From assembly GCF_031755915.1 (NCBI RefSeq), contig NC_083386.1:10354001-10418000 (forward strand): a stretch of DNA of 64,000 nt, in the 5' to 3' direction. The notes below the pieces were generated by a model. That model ran no database searches, had not been told where the DNA came from, and was given only the letters and a program-made list of their open reading frames with translations. Positions 1-10,712 of the stretch are shown here, piece by piece. Numbering within the stretch: position 1 is the first letter of the stretch; every line of letters begins with the position of its first letter. The stretch is from Ziziphus jujuba (Eukaryota; Streptophyta; Magnoliopsida; Rosales; Rhamnaceae). The translations under genes and the position numbers were made by a program.

Positions 1-639
1 TTTTTTATGATTTTAAAAACTAGTTTTAATATAATTTTTAATAGTTTTAAAATATACAGTGCACTCACCATAAGCCTGAAAACAATAAATTATAAAAATA
101 GACAACACCATAAAACCATTATAAATTGCATCAAGTGTATCGCACACATCAATTTGGTCAAAATCAAACTAAAAATAATTTAAATACCAAGATTATTTAA
201 GAAAAAATTGGGTCAAAAAACCCAAAAATAATTTTCTAAGTAAAAAAGTGCAGATATAAATATATATATATATATATTGATTAAACATAGTTCAACAACA
301 AATTTGGCCAATAACCATTCGTATTAACATTATATCTTTTTTCTTTTTTGGGGGGGTTAACATTATAAATTATTTTATTATTATTATTATTATTATTATT
401 TTTTGGAAATTTAATAGCAATTTTACCCAGTATTGCTTGGACAAACCATAGGAAGCGACCGTGGCAACCCTACCACCACATTTCACCGTCATCGTTCAGA
501 CCCATTGCAACCTTGTGTTATTAGTCCTTCAGTGACATTGTTCAAAATCCCAGATCGAGTATATCCTCCTTTCCACAAAAAAAGAAAAAAAGGGAAAAAA
601 AAAAAAGTATTACGAAACAATATCATTTATATTTATATC
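1..639. other. AT-rich intergenic DNA
   Basis: No gene is recognisable. There is a (TA)n run near 258-278 and a (TTA/ATT)n run near 375-402. A short stretch near 416-436 resembles one near 41582-41600, upstream of the second intact resistance gene, so an old duplicated promoter piece is possible but unproven. Confidence 0.6.
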
Positions 640-1557
640 TAATTAATTACAAGGTTGAAGACGAAAACTTTATTGCGTTTCTTGTTTGTTTACATCATAT
701 TGTTAACTCAAAAAATCATTTTCTTTGTTTTTGCTTCTATTTCCAAATCTTTCAATGGATAATCCAATAATGGTTATTCTCTGCAAATATTTCCTGCCCC
801 ACAAAACCAAAATGAAAACCATGTTGTTCATTGATTTCTTACACACCCCAGTTCATTGATTTCTCAGTTTATTATGTCTTATGGTACAAGACCAACTTCT
901 CTTTTCCCCTATAAATTGTTGAAATATTTTTCATTTTATTTATATTTTTCTTTAACATTCCTTTCAAATGTAGTTCTATTTCTTTTGAGTTTCTTTTTAA
1001 ATCCTTACATTTGTTTTAATACCATATTAAAATACCATTGATTCCAAAAATTTTAAACTCATAAAAAATGAGTTTTCATTTTATTTATATTTTTCTCTTA
1101 CATAAAACATAATGCACACAGTTTCATTGGAACATGAATTCAAGTGAGCTTACTCATTAATCCTTATCCTGAAATCTTTCTTGTGAGTTTACTCATTAAT
1201 CCTTATCCTGAAATCTTTCTTCGAAAATTATGGTAATTCTCTATTGGTTTATACTTAATATATTCTATTTTTCCCTAATCTATCGTTTAATACGTGAAAT
1301 TATATATTCATCCCATTGTATTTGAAATATTTAGTTAAATAAAGCCACTGTTGAAACTCATATCATGGGTTCCTCAAAATTGGAAAACCATGGGTTTAGG
1401 GCTTATCAATTGCTTATTTCTGTAGTGTATCTCCGTTGTGCTTTTATTTTCAGGAAACATCGTTCGTGGTAGTTTAGGGATTTCCAAATACATCAGAGAC
1501 TATCAAAAAGCAGTGAACTAGATTGATCTGGATTTGTAATTAAACTAGTGGTGAGTC
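640..1557 (+). repeat. Copy A: duplicated 5' flank and leader of the resistance-gene unit
   Basis: This stretch lines up with about 4505-5360 (copy B) and 9690-10495 (copy C). Shared blocks include the 'tttattgcgtttcttgttt' segment, the 'tttcaatggat' segment followed by 'cccacaaa', the 'ttgatttctcagttta' segment and the 'agattgatc' leader just before the gene. It is therefore the promoter and untranslated leader of a third, mostly deleted copy. Near 1557 the leader runs straight into LRR coding sequence, which marks the internal deletion. The copy B equivalents on either side of the join are about 5360 and 7912. Confidence 0.75.
1144..1221. repeat. 39-bp tandem duplication, 2 copies
   Basis: Two adjacent, nearly identical 39-bp units (1144-1182 and 1183-1221), each beginning gtgag and ending tctttctt. 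The unit sits where copies B and C have the splice donor of the leader intron, so the donor itself has been duplicated in copy A. Confidence 0.85.
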
Positions 1558-2104
1558 TCACTAAATTACATTTAGTTGGAAATACTGCTGAAGGAATTCA
1601 TTGCCATTATTTTCTGCAACAGTTTCCGGCAAGCCTTACTAAATTGGTTTTGTCAAATTCAGATATGAAGCAGAATCCAATGGTACTGCTGGAGAAGCTA
1701 CCAAATCTACGGTTTCTAAGCTTGATGCAATCAAGTTGGGTCTAAAACTGTTTGCTCTGCCCATGCCTTTTCCAGTTCTGGAGCTCAAAGGGTTAGATGG
1801 AGTAGAAGAGTGGAGAGTGGAAGAAGATGCATTGTCCCATCTCAGTGAATTACATATTCAATATATGCTTAAATTAAAGATGCTTCCAGAAGGGCTGAAA
1901 TTTGTGACTACCCTCAAGAAACTTTTGACTCGTTCTTTGATATTGTCCTTCCTTGACAGGCTTCAAATCAAAGATGGAATAGAAGTGGAAGATTACTGTA
2001 AAGTGAGCCACGTACCCTGTGTCATAATTGGATATGGCTGGTCCTCAGCAGGAGCATTAACCTGTTGTTTGCATCATGTGTCCTTGATGAAATTCAGGAA
2101 GTGA
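1548..2104 (+). pseudogene. Copy A: LRR remnant of a CC-NB-ARC-LRR resistance gene
   Basis: Only the C-terminal LRR part remains. The first frame (to about 1745) encodes LRR text close to residues 780-835 of the intact gene at 5582, including LTKLHLVGNTAEG and EKLPNLRFLSL. A small deletion then shifts the frame, and a second frame (about 1736-2104) carries ELKGLDGVEEWRVEE, MLPEGLKF and LEIKDGIE-like text, ending near the same point as the intact protein. The CC and NB-ARC domains are absent because the leader is joined directly to the LRR at about 1557. It cannot encode a working receptor. Whether it is still transcribed from the retained leader is unknown. Confidence 0.85.
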
Positions 2105-2337
2105 GGTTGTTTGCTTAAGTGATATTCTTCTTCTGTTTGTATATGTACACTACGTTTGAATTGAATATGAAGTCATGATTTGTATATATCAAAGCTTTGC
2201 TTGTAAAGTTTTTTTATATCCCACTATTAATAAATCATCTGTTTTCCCAGGTTTATATATTTGTATATATATAGCTCTATTAATTCAAGCATTCAGTTCT
2301 CTTACTCTGACTTGTTGGCTATATCTAGAGTTCAGAA

Positions 2338-2527
2338 TATATCCCTTACAAAGGAAATGATTCGGGATGGTTTGAGATTTGTCACTACTCTTAGGTAGTT
2401 GATTATTAATGAAACGAGAAAATCGTTCCGTGAGAAGCTTCAAGAAGTGAAAAATGGAATTGAAGGGAAAGGTTTTTACGAAGTGGCGCATAATTCCTCC
2501 ATCTCATTCTCTAAGCTTGTAAACTGA
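2338..2527 (+). pseudogene. C-terminal LRR scrap of a second resistance-gene type
   Basis: The translated text GLRFVTTLR, then a stop, then SFREKLQ..KNGIEG and SSISFSKLVN with a final stop at 2525-2527, resembles the last 55 or so residues of the gene at 42173 (GLEFVTSLKELEIED, CEKLQVKNGIEG, IPSISFVRVR) more than it resembles copy B. It directly follows the 3' flank of copy A. It is a fragment of a different family member joined to the cluster by rearrangement, with an in-frame stop near 2396. Confidence 0.7.
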
Positions 2528-2939
2528 GAGTGGTAGGACAGATTTTTGTCATTTCACTTCTACAGTCTTTTATCCATTCGAAGACAGCCTAATAGCAAAG
2601 TTTAGCATTTTGTCACGAATTTGAATCTCTCCATTAAAACATAATCATAATAATAATAATAATAATAAAAGATTTTGCTTGTCTCTTTGTTATAAATATA
2701 TTCATTTTTTTCCTGTCTCCATTTACCTTTGCTTATCCTCTGTATATTATGTTATTTGAAACCATGTATGTTTTGGAATGACTTTGTCGTACTCATATTT
2801 TTATTAGGAATAATTATAAAATTTACTTTCTATTATGTATCATATTTCAATTATTTTTCTTTTTCTTTTTCCTTGATTAATTCCATTGAGAAGCTTAATT
2901 TAACATATATTCTTCACACATATAAATTCTTTTTTATTT

Positions 2940-2943
<4 letters not shown>

Positions 2944-2984
<41 letters not shown>
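2944..2984. repeat. (TA)n microsatellite
   Basis: About 20 uninterrupted TA repeats, flanked by T-rich sequence. Confidence 0.95.
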
Positions 2985-2987
<3 letters not shown>

Positions 2988-3048
2988 TCTTTTTTCTATT
3001 TTTTTTTTAATATACAGAAGGAGTACTCTATAAATATGTCAGTTTATC

Positions 3049-3191
3049 TATGGTGTGGACGGTCCTCATACGAACCATAGTATTGGTGACGATTTTTCAT
3101 AGTATTAGTAACGATTTTCTAAAAAATCATCGTTAATATTTAAAAAACCATCACTAATAATACGATCTGCATGCGTACCGTCCTCACCATA
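3049..3191. mobile_element. MITE-like element with TATGGTG termini, 143 bp
   Basis: The left end reads TATGGTGTGGACGGTCC and the right end, read on the other strand, TATGGTGAGGACGGTAC. Homology continues inward through GTATTGGTGACGATTTTT-like blocks on both arms. The whole element can fold into an imperfect hairpin. It has no coding capacity. No convincing target-site duplication was seen. A second element with the same kind of ends lies at 29313-29465. Confidence 0.7.
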
Positions 3192-4385
3192 AAATTTTTG
3201 ATAAATATGTATATATTTGTTTAGAGGCTAGATTGGTACACAACCCAGAATATACGGATAGAGTTAATAGTGAATTGACCACCACACCACAACCCATTCA
3301 TATTCTGTGGCGGGTAGGAGATGGAGCTACTATAAATCCTGGGATTAACCGGAAGGATTTTAAGGTTGCGGTTGTGCAAAAGAGTATCAGATTTAATTAA
3401 TGGTTCCTCAGTCACTAGAATATTTATTTGGAATGTGAATAAAGTGGCATCAATTTTCCCAACAAATAGATATCTATATGGGGCCATCTGCTTGTCAGTG
3501 TGGCGTCTTATAGGATGGCCCACTGAAGATTTTCTACTAGTTTCCTAGGTGCCAAGTGCTTTGATTTGGTCCCACGCAAAATCTCGTTCTTTTTACTGTT
3601 AAATTATGCTGTCAAAATAATCATGACAACCATCAAAAGTGGTAATTTAACGAAACGAACCTGCTTAATTATTCTCAATTGCGGATTTAAAAGTCAAGAT
3701 TCAAATTTTAACAAATCTAATTATTATCTCAAAAACGCATTTGGTCTGATGCATGTGATCTTATTGGAAGATAATTTTTTTTTTCTTCTTATTACTAAAA
3801 AACTACAGTAAGGAAAAAACAAAATTGAGGAAGAGTTTTCGGGTCATTTATAACCTGTGAACCCTGTTAAAGCCCATCTAACCCACTTATAAGGGTATTT
3901 TTTATCATTCAATAATTTCTTTTCATATATATATATATATATATTTGTATATATAAATATATGTATGTATAATAAATTGGAGAAAAAGATTTTATCATTG
4001 ACCTTAAACTTAACTAGGCTATTATTAATGGTCAATATCAATTAAACTTAACTAGGTTATTATTGGTGCTGAATATCAATTAAACTGCCTTTTAGATTAT
4101 TATTCGACTACATACTAAAAAAGTCATTATTTCATAATTTAAGATTATCACTAATTAAATTGTTTTTTTAAAGACAACCTTTTAACTATATATTAAAAAA
4201 TTAATTATATATTTTATTACGAATCTACGAGACTTTGGAAAGTTTTTGGAGTAAAAAACTATTATCTGCTTTATATTTTTCAACTTTTGTTATATGATTT
4301 CCTACAATTACTACATAGTATATTTATATTAATATTTACTTTTCGGCAAACAATATATATATATATATAACTATATAATAATTAT
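3192..4385. other. Intergenic DNA between copy A and copy B
   Basis: No gene is recognised. Short open frames on both strands at 3221-3548 overlap and resemble no family I know. There is an imperfect direct repeat near 3996-4093 (aattaaacttaactaggttattatt-like units) and (TA)n tracts near 3927 and 4355. Confidence 0.5.
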
Positions 4386-4437
4386 TTAATTTACTACCAA
4401 GTTCAGACGACGATGGCCAGCCACGGCAGAGGTGGGT

Positions 4438-4443
4438 CACGTG
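4438..4443. promoter_or_regulatory. G-box core CACGTG upstream of intact copy B
   Basis: CACGTG lies about 345 bp upstream of the TATA box of copy B. The matching place in copy C (about 9673) reads CATGAG, so the motif is missing there. Plant bZIP and bHLH factors bind such cores. Function here is inferred only. Confidence 0.35.
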
Positions 4444-4784
4444 TATGACTAACAAAGTTTCTAACTTTATTCACCGAAAAAACAAAATAAAATAAAATAA
4501 GAAAACAAAAGTTTCTAACTTTATTGCGTTTCTTGTTTGCTTAGAGCATCTTCTTCAACCCAAAATCATTTCCTTGTTTCCAATTTTTCAATGGATGACC
4601 AAATAATGGTTGTGCTGTGCAATATCTCCTACCCCACAAAGCCAAAACCGCCTTATTCATTCATTGATTTCTCAGCCACATTGTTGATTGATTTCTCAGT
4701 TTACTATGTCCTTTTGTTTGTTGATTGATTTCTCATTTTACTATGTCCTTTTGTCCCAGACCAATTTCCCATTTCCCATTTCCC

Positions 4785-4792
4785 CTATATAA
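4785..4792 (+). promoter_or_regulatory. TATA box of copy B
   Basis: CTATATAA follows a CCCATTTCCC-rich stretch and is conserved in copy C at 9917-9924. Copy A has CTATAAA at the matching place. Transcription would start about 30 bp downstream, giving a leader that is spliced before the ATG at 5582. Confidence 0.55.
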
Positions 4793-4916
4793 CAGAATGC
4801 TCTCAGCTTCTCTGGGACTGAAAACAAGACCTACCCACTTCCCTACTTCCCTAGTCTTTCAAGAGAAAGTTGTCCATGGCAGCTTGAACGGTCTGGATTG
4901 CCTAATTGTACTTCAG

Positions 4917-5517
4917 GTGAGTTTACTCTTTGCACTTCATTCTGATTTCTTTATAAGAAAACTACAATAATTCTCTCCCAGTCAATGGGTCTACACTTGC
5001 CTTTCTTATTTTTATTTTTTTAATTTTTAGGCTATCATTTAATTTGTGGATATTATATATTTATCCTAATATTATTTGAAATATTATGATTATACTACAG
5101 GTCATAATTTTACAGTCCAAATGGTATGATACTCTGCATTCAGGGCTGAAAAGCCATTGTTGTGACTGAATTTTGGTTGATGGTAACCATGAGTTTTGGG
5201 CCTATCAATTCCTTGTTTCTGTAGAGTCTCTATATCATGATTTTATTCAAGGAAATATCATCATACATGGTAGTTTCAGGGATTTCCAACTATAAGAGAG
5301 ACTACCGAAGAGCAGTAAAGTAGATTGATCAGGATTTATAATTAAGCTAGTGGTTAGTCTCTACTCTTTCTTTTAGTCTATATTCCTTTGTAGTTTCTTG
5401 ACTTGCTTGAAGAAATCATGACCCTTCAAAGAATTATGTTAATAACAGGGTGACCAGCTAACGAAAGAAGTAAAAATTTAAAGACCATCCACGTTCAATG
5501 CCGGTTATATATTTCAG
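4917..5517 (+). other. Probable intron in the 5' untranslated leader of copy B
   Basis: A good donor (cttcag|gtgagttt) at 4916/4917 and an acceptor (tatatttcag) ending at 5517 bracket a T-rich stretch just upstream of the coding start. Both sites are conserved in copy C (donor near 10048, acceptor near 10652). One or more small leader exons may lie inside. Only RNA data can settle this. Confidence 0.5.
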
Positions 5518-5581
5518 ACGGTTGCTGGAAATTGCAGTCTAGTAGCCTCCTTGTTACTCCGAGCTTAATCTACCAACAATA

Positions 5582-8479
5582 ATGGCAGAGTTTGTTTTGT
5601 CACGGTTGACAGAGTCTGTTGTATCTCTAGCAGTTCGAAGGCTTTCTGAACTACTCATTCACGAAGCACCTTCTTTGACAAGTGTGGAGGGGGATGTTGC
5701 AAGGTTGAATGATGAATTGAGGTGGATTATTGGTTTCTTGAAAGATGTGGATCGAAAGCAGGAACGAAACGAGTGCTTTCGAGAGTTGGTCATACAAGTC
5801 AGAGATGTAGCTTATGATATTAAGGATGTGATCGACATCTTCATCATCAAAATTTCCTCCTGCTACTTCAAAACCTTTCAACTCCATCGAATTCATTCCC
5901 AGATCAACTCCATCCAAACCAGGCTTGATGGCATCTTTAGAAGCATGCAAATTTTTGGGCTTAAATTTGTTGGAGAGGAGAGTGTTTCAATGGCTGAATT
6001 GCGGCAGAATTTCAGAAGATCATATCCAGACGAGGATGATGATGTAATAAACTTAGAGGTTGGCATGATGGATTTGAAGGCTCAGTTGATGAAGCAGGAA
6101 GATAGGCTCTGCATAGTTTCTATAGCAGGAATGGGCGGATTAGGTAAGACCACTCTTGCCAAGAAAGTATACAATCTTGTTGATGTGAAGCGTCACTTTG
6201 ACTCTTGTGCCTGGGTTTTTATATCTCAAACGTTTGTTCCTAGAGATGTTTTAATAGAAATTCTGATGCAGGTTGATTCCCAATATTGCAGAAAAATAGA
6301 TTTAAACAGAAATAAATATGTAAGAGAGATTTCAAAAAAAAGAAAAGATGCGATAGAGAATTTAAGAACTTTGAATGTGCATGATTTAATTTGTTTGCTT
6401 AAAGATGAGTTAAAAGAGAAGAGGTATCTTGTGGTTCTTGATGACATATGGAGGATTAAGGCTTGGGATTACATAAAACATGCTTTTCCAAAGGGAAAGA
6501 AGGGAAGCAAAGTTCTCTTTACCACACGCAACAAGGAAGTAGCACTGCTTGCTGATCCTTCAAGCACACCAATTGAACCTCCGTTTTTGACACATGAAGA
6601 GAGTTGGGAGCTGCTGCAGCGTAAAGCATTTGTCCGTGATGGTTGTCCCCCAGAATTTGAGCAGCTGGGAAGGGAGATGGTTAAAAAATGTGGAGGACTA
6701 CCTCTGGGAATTGTGTTACTTGGAGGCTTCCTAAGAACGAAAGCATCGTTGGGTGAATGGAAGGCTGTGCAAAGTCACATGAATTCGTACTTGAACAAAC
6801 TCCATACACAGCAACAATATGAAGGAGTGAATGAAATATTGGCCTTAAGCTACTATGATCTGCCTTATGAATTGAAACCATGCTTTCTCTATTTGGGAAA
6901 TTTCCCAGAGGACTGGGAGATACCCAAAAAAAAATTGATTCGAAAGTGGATTGCAGAGGGTTTTGTTCAAACACCAACAAATGGAGAAGCTGCAGAGACA
7001 GTGGAAGATGTGGCTGAGCTATACTTGAGAGAGCTCATTGATAGGTGCATGGTTCAAGTTTGCCAAAGGGATCACACAGGAATAGGTGTTAAAACATGCC
7101 GTTTGCATGACCTTATGCGAGACTTTTGCATGTTGAAGGCCAGAGAAGACAATTTCTCCGAGATTATTCAGAATCATGAGAGCAGAACTGCTTCTGCTTC
7201 ATTTCAGAACTTGGCAAGTTATTCACGTAGATTATCTATCCACCATCCCAATGCTACTGATTGGGTAAAACTTGTACATCCCCATCTTCGTTCTCTTTTA
7301 CTCTTCGAAACTATTTACAAGTTACCTTTGAGGAATAAGAGTTTCATATTGCTAAGAGTCTTGGAACTTGAATTTCCAAGACTGAGTATTAGCAATCATT
7401 ATGGATCTGAAAGCTCAAGAAAAGTTAAAGTGCCAAGAGAGATTGGTAATTTAATTCATTTGAGATATTTGGGTCTCAAAAATGCTGATGTTTACAAATT
7501 GCCAAATTCTATAGGCAACCTACGAAATTTGCTCACTTTTGATCTTCGACAAACTTGGGTTGGGAACCTACCTCGGTCAATATCAAGGTTGGTACGCTTG
7601 AGACATTTGCTATTACCTCGACTGTGGATGCTCAATAGAGTTATTATTCCATATCGGACTGGAGATTTTCATTTTGATAAGTTTTCAAACATCGAGACTC
7701 TAAAGAACATTCCATCTGGTACTTTGATCAGGTATGGTGCACTGCACAAACTGACTAATCTTCGAAATTTGGTGATATTACTTGAAAGTGACATACACCT
7801 TGTAGTGGTCCTCAAGTCACCCATTTTTGCATCTGGCCAACTTCGATCCTTAAATATGTTAACCCCACATCGATTTCTGAGTTGGGAACCAATTTCTAGC
7901 TGCAATGTTCTCTCTAAATTACATTTAGATGGGAACATTGCTGAAGGAATTCATTCCAATTGCCACCATTTTCTGCAACATTTTCCAGCAAGCCTTACCA
8001 AATTGCTTTTGTCAAATTCTAATATGAAGCAGGATCCAATGGTAGTGCTGGAGAAGCTACCAAGTCTCAGGTTTCTCAGCTTGAGCTACTTTTCGTATAG
8101 TGGGTCTAGAATGGTTTGCTCTGCCCATGGCTTTCCAATGCTGGAGACTCTTAAACTCAAAGGGTTAGATGAATTAGAAGAGTGGAGAGTGGAGGAAGGT
8201 GCACTTGCCAACCTCAGGGAATTAGATATTCGACTTGTACATAAATTAAAGATGCTTCCAGAAGGGCTGAAATTTTTGCCTAAACTCCAGAAACTTTCTA
8301 CTCATTTTATGATGTTGTCCTTCCTTGACAGACTTGAAATCAAAGATGGAATAGAAGGGGAAGATTACTATAAAGTGAGCCATGTACCGTCTGTCTTTAT
8401 TGGACATGGTTGGTCCTCAGCAGAAAAGGCAAGTGAGCATTTGCATGCGGAAGCGGTCTTAAGGAATTTCATGAATTGA
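5582..8479 (+). CDS. CC-NB-ARC-LRR disease resistance protein (RPP8/RPP13-like class), copy B
   Basis: Uninterrupted 965-residue frame typical of an intracellular immune receptor that senses pathogen effectors and switches by ADP/ATP exchange. Rx-type coiled coil at residues 1-130, with an EDVID-like motif (YDIKDVIDIF, 78-87). The NB-ARC domain has the P-loop GMGGLGKTT (183-191), kinase-2 LVVLDDIW (283-290), RNBS-B VLFTTRN (311-317), GLPL (CGGLPL, 370-375) and RNBS-D CFLYLGNFPED (434-444). The MHD motif reads LHD (508-510). The LRR region runs from about 585 to 940. Compared with the gene at 42173 it carries about 21 extra, mostly basic residues between RNBS-A and kinase-2 (about 231-262). 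The start fits the family signature MAEFV. It is the only intact member of the three-copy tandem cluster. The exact effector is unknown. Confidence 0.95.
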   Translation: MAEFVLSRLTESVVSLAVRRLSELLIHEAPSLTSVEGDVARLNDELRWIIGFLKDVDRKQERNECFRELVIQVRDVAYDIKDVIDIFIIKISSCYFKTFQLHRIHSQINSIQTRLDGIFRSMQIFGLKFVGEESVSMAELRQNFRRSYPDEDDDVINLEVGMMDLKAQLMKQEDRLCIVSIAGMGGLGKTTLAKKVYNLVDVKRHFDSCAWVFISQTFVPRDVLIEILMQVDSQYCRKIDLNRNKYVREISKKRKDAIENLRTLNVHDLICLLKDELKEKRYLVVLDDIWRIKAWDYIKHAFPKGKKGSKVLFTTRNKEVALLADPSSTPIEPPFLTHEESWELLQRKAFVRDGCPPEFEQLGREMVKKCGGLPLGIVLLGGFLRTKASLGEWKAVQSHMNSYLNKLHTQQQYEGVNEILALSYYDLPYELKPCFLYLGNFPEDWEIPKKKLIRKWIAEGFVQTPTNGEAAETVEDVAELYLRELIDRCMVQVCQRDHTGIGVKTCRLHDLMRDFCMLKAREDNFSEIIQNHESRTASASFQNLASYSRRLSIHHPNATDWVKLVHPHLRSLLLFETIYKLPLRNKSFILLRVLELEFPRLSISNHYGSESSRKVKVPREIGNLIHLRYLGLKNADVYKLPNSIGNLRNLLTFDLRQTWVGNLPRSISRLVRLRHLLLPRLWMLNRVIIPYRTGDFHFDKFSNIETLKNIPSGTLIRYGALHKLTNLRNLVILLESDIHLVVVLKSPIFASGQLRSLNMLTPHRFLSWEPISSCNVLSKLHLDGNIAEGIHSNCHHFLQHFPASLTKLLLSNSNMKQDPMVVLEKLPSLRFLSLSYFSYSGSRMVCSAHGFPMLETLKLKGLDELEEWRVEEGALANLRELDIRLVHKLKMLPEGLKFLPKLQKLSTHFMMLSFLDRLEIKDGIEGEDYYKVSHVPSVFIGHGWSSAEKASEHLHAEAVLRNFMN

Positions 8480-9589
8480 GGTTTATTAAAAAAGTAATAT
8501 TTTTCTTTCCGATTGTGTATGTATCTATTTTTGAACTGATGGTGAATTCATGCTTTTATATATCAAGCTTGCTTGCAATTTTTTCTTTTCTCTCCTCTTT
8601 TAGTGAATCATCTATCGCCCAGGTTTATATGCGTGTGTGTGTGTGTACAACTGATTTGGTTCAAGCATTGAGTTATCGCATTTTGACATTTACTACAGTT
8701 CAGAATTTCCTTAAAGACATAATAATAATAATAATAATAATAATAAACAATTAAAATTGGAAAAAAAAAAATCACTAATGTATGTATAGTTAACAAAATA
8801 AAAGAAAGAAAGAAAAGCAAATTTTAATTAGACTTCATATATTTCTTTTCTTCTTCTTCTTCATTTATTTTCTTAGGGGTTTTTTGCACCATTGCTCCTG
8901 AACTGTGCCTAATTTTGCTTTATATGCCATAATTTATATATGTTGTCAATTAGCACGATAGTGCTGTACAGAACAGATTGCAACTATTTATATCAGTGTT
9001 AAAGTTAACCTTCTTAAATAGTTTAGGACAATAGTTTATCTATTTAATAAGTTTAGAGAACTATTATGCTGGTCCAATATATGAGGGCTGGGATGCTTTT
9101 TGGAGATTTAACTATGTTGTGGAGATCCCTGTTATCTGTTGATAAGCTGCTGTGATTAGTTCAAGATGTTATGAAATTATGCTACATGTAAAATCTGGAA
9201 AGTTCAGTGTAATGTATACAAAAGGATTTCTCTGTAGATATCAATTACATGCCCAGTTTATCATCTTTGTTGATGAATTGCTTTCTAGAATGTTGTTTAA
9301 ATTGATGATGGATTACCATCTAAAAAACTAAAGAGATACTCCAGAAGCAAAGAAGGAAGCAAAATTCTTTTTGGTCAAACAAGAAAATGAAATAATGATG
9401 ACCAACCACTTGTAATACAGAATAGATTAAAATCTTTTAGACAAGCTTGGAATCTAAACAAAAGAATATCGAAGAACATGTCAGTTATCACTGATTATGT
9501 ATATACCTCATGTGGTATGAAAATACAAAGTCTAATTGTAATCAAGACAAAAATAAAATAGTCTAAACAAAATTTTCTTTTATGCAACA
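8480..9589. other. 3' flank of copy B
   Basis: Non-coding. Contains a (GT)n run at about 8633-8645 and an (ATA/TAA)n run at about 8720-8747. The rest aligns with the 3' flank of copy C (about 11550-12570), so it belongs to the duplicated unit. No gene seen. Confidence 0.65.
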
Positions 9590-9916
9590 ATTATTAAATA
9601 ATATGTTTATATTGATATTTAATTTATTTTCAAGTTTGGATGACAATGGCCAGCCATGGCAGAGGTGGGTCATGAGTACAACTAACAAAGTTTCAAACTT
9701 TGTTGTGTTTCTTGTTTGTCTACATCATCTTCAACTTAAAATCATTTGTTTGTTTCCAATATTTCAATGGATGACTGAATAATGGCTATTCTATGCAATA
9801 TTTCCTTCCCCACAAAACCTAAACCACTTTATTCATTCATTGATTTCTCAGCCACCTTGTTAGTTGATTTCTCAGTTTGCTGTGTCCTATGGTCCAAGAC
9901 CCATTTCCCATTTCCC

Positions 9917-9924
9917 CTATATAA
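9917..9924 (+). promoter_or_regulatory. TATA box of copy C
   Basis: CTATATAA in the same context as in copy B (cccctatataacagaatgc). The promoter of the broken copy is still recognisable, so the relic could be transcribed. Confidence 0.45.
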
Positions 9925-10712
9925 CAGAATGCGCTCGGCTTCTCTGCGACATGAAAACTGGACCTTTCCACTTCCCTACTTCCCTAGTCTTTCAGGAGAA
10001 AGTCTTCCATGGCAGCTTGAATGGTCTGGATAGCCAATTGTACTTCAGGTGAGTTTACTTCTTGCATGTCATTATTTCTTTACAAGAAAACTACAGTACT
10101 TCTCCCCCAGTCAATGGGTCTATACTTGCTTCTTCTTTCTTTTTTTTTTTTTTTTTACCCACTGGTCTATCATTTAATTTGTGGAAATTATATATAAAAT
10201 ATATATCCATCCTAATATTATCTGAAGTATTATGTTTTATATTGCAAGTTATAATCTTACTGTCCAAATGGCATAGCACTCTGCATTCAGGGCTGAAAAG
10301 CCATTGTTGTGATTGAATTTTTGTTGCTGGTGACCATGAGTTTTGGGCCTATCAATTTCTTATTTCTGTAGAGTTTCTATATCATGATTTTATTGAAGGA
10401 AACATCGTACATGGTAGTTTCTGGATTTCAACTACAAAAGAGACTATCAAAGAGCAGTCGAGTAGATTGATCAGGATTTATAAGTAAACCAAGAGTGAGT
10501 ATCTACTCTTAGTCTATATTCCTTTAGTTTCTTAACTTGCTTGAAGAAATCATGACCCTTTAAAGAATTTTGTTAATAAGAGGGAGACCAGATAACTAAA
10601 GAAGTAAAAAATTTAAAGACCATCCTCGTTTGCTGCTGGTTCTTTATTTCAGACGGTTGTGGGAATTGCAGTCTAGCCTCCTTGTTACTCCCAGCTTAAT
10701 CTACCAACAAGA

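Larger units (their letters stand above)
4386..9590 (+). repeat. Tandem duplication unit B (about 5.2 kb)
   Basis: The unit runs from the 'gacgatggccagccacggcagag' region through promoter, leader, intact gene and 3' flank. It matches unit C (about 9590-12570) along its flanks: 'gatgacaatggccagccatgg' at 9640, the promoter, the leader, and the 3' block around 'caccattgctcctga' (about 8890 and 11940) through to 'gattaaaat...tttagacaagct'. The main difference is the internal deletion in unit C. Confidence 0.8.

Noticed and set aside
3221..3548. Overlapping open frames on both strands (100 and 60 codons)
   Set aside because: No similarity to a family I know, no supporting splice sites, and neighbouring DNA is repetitive.
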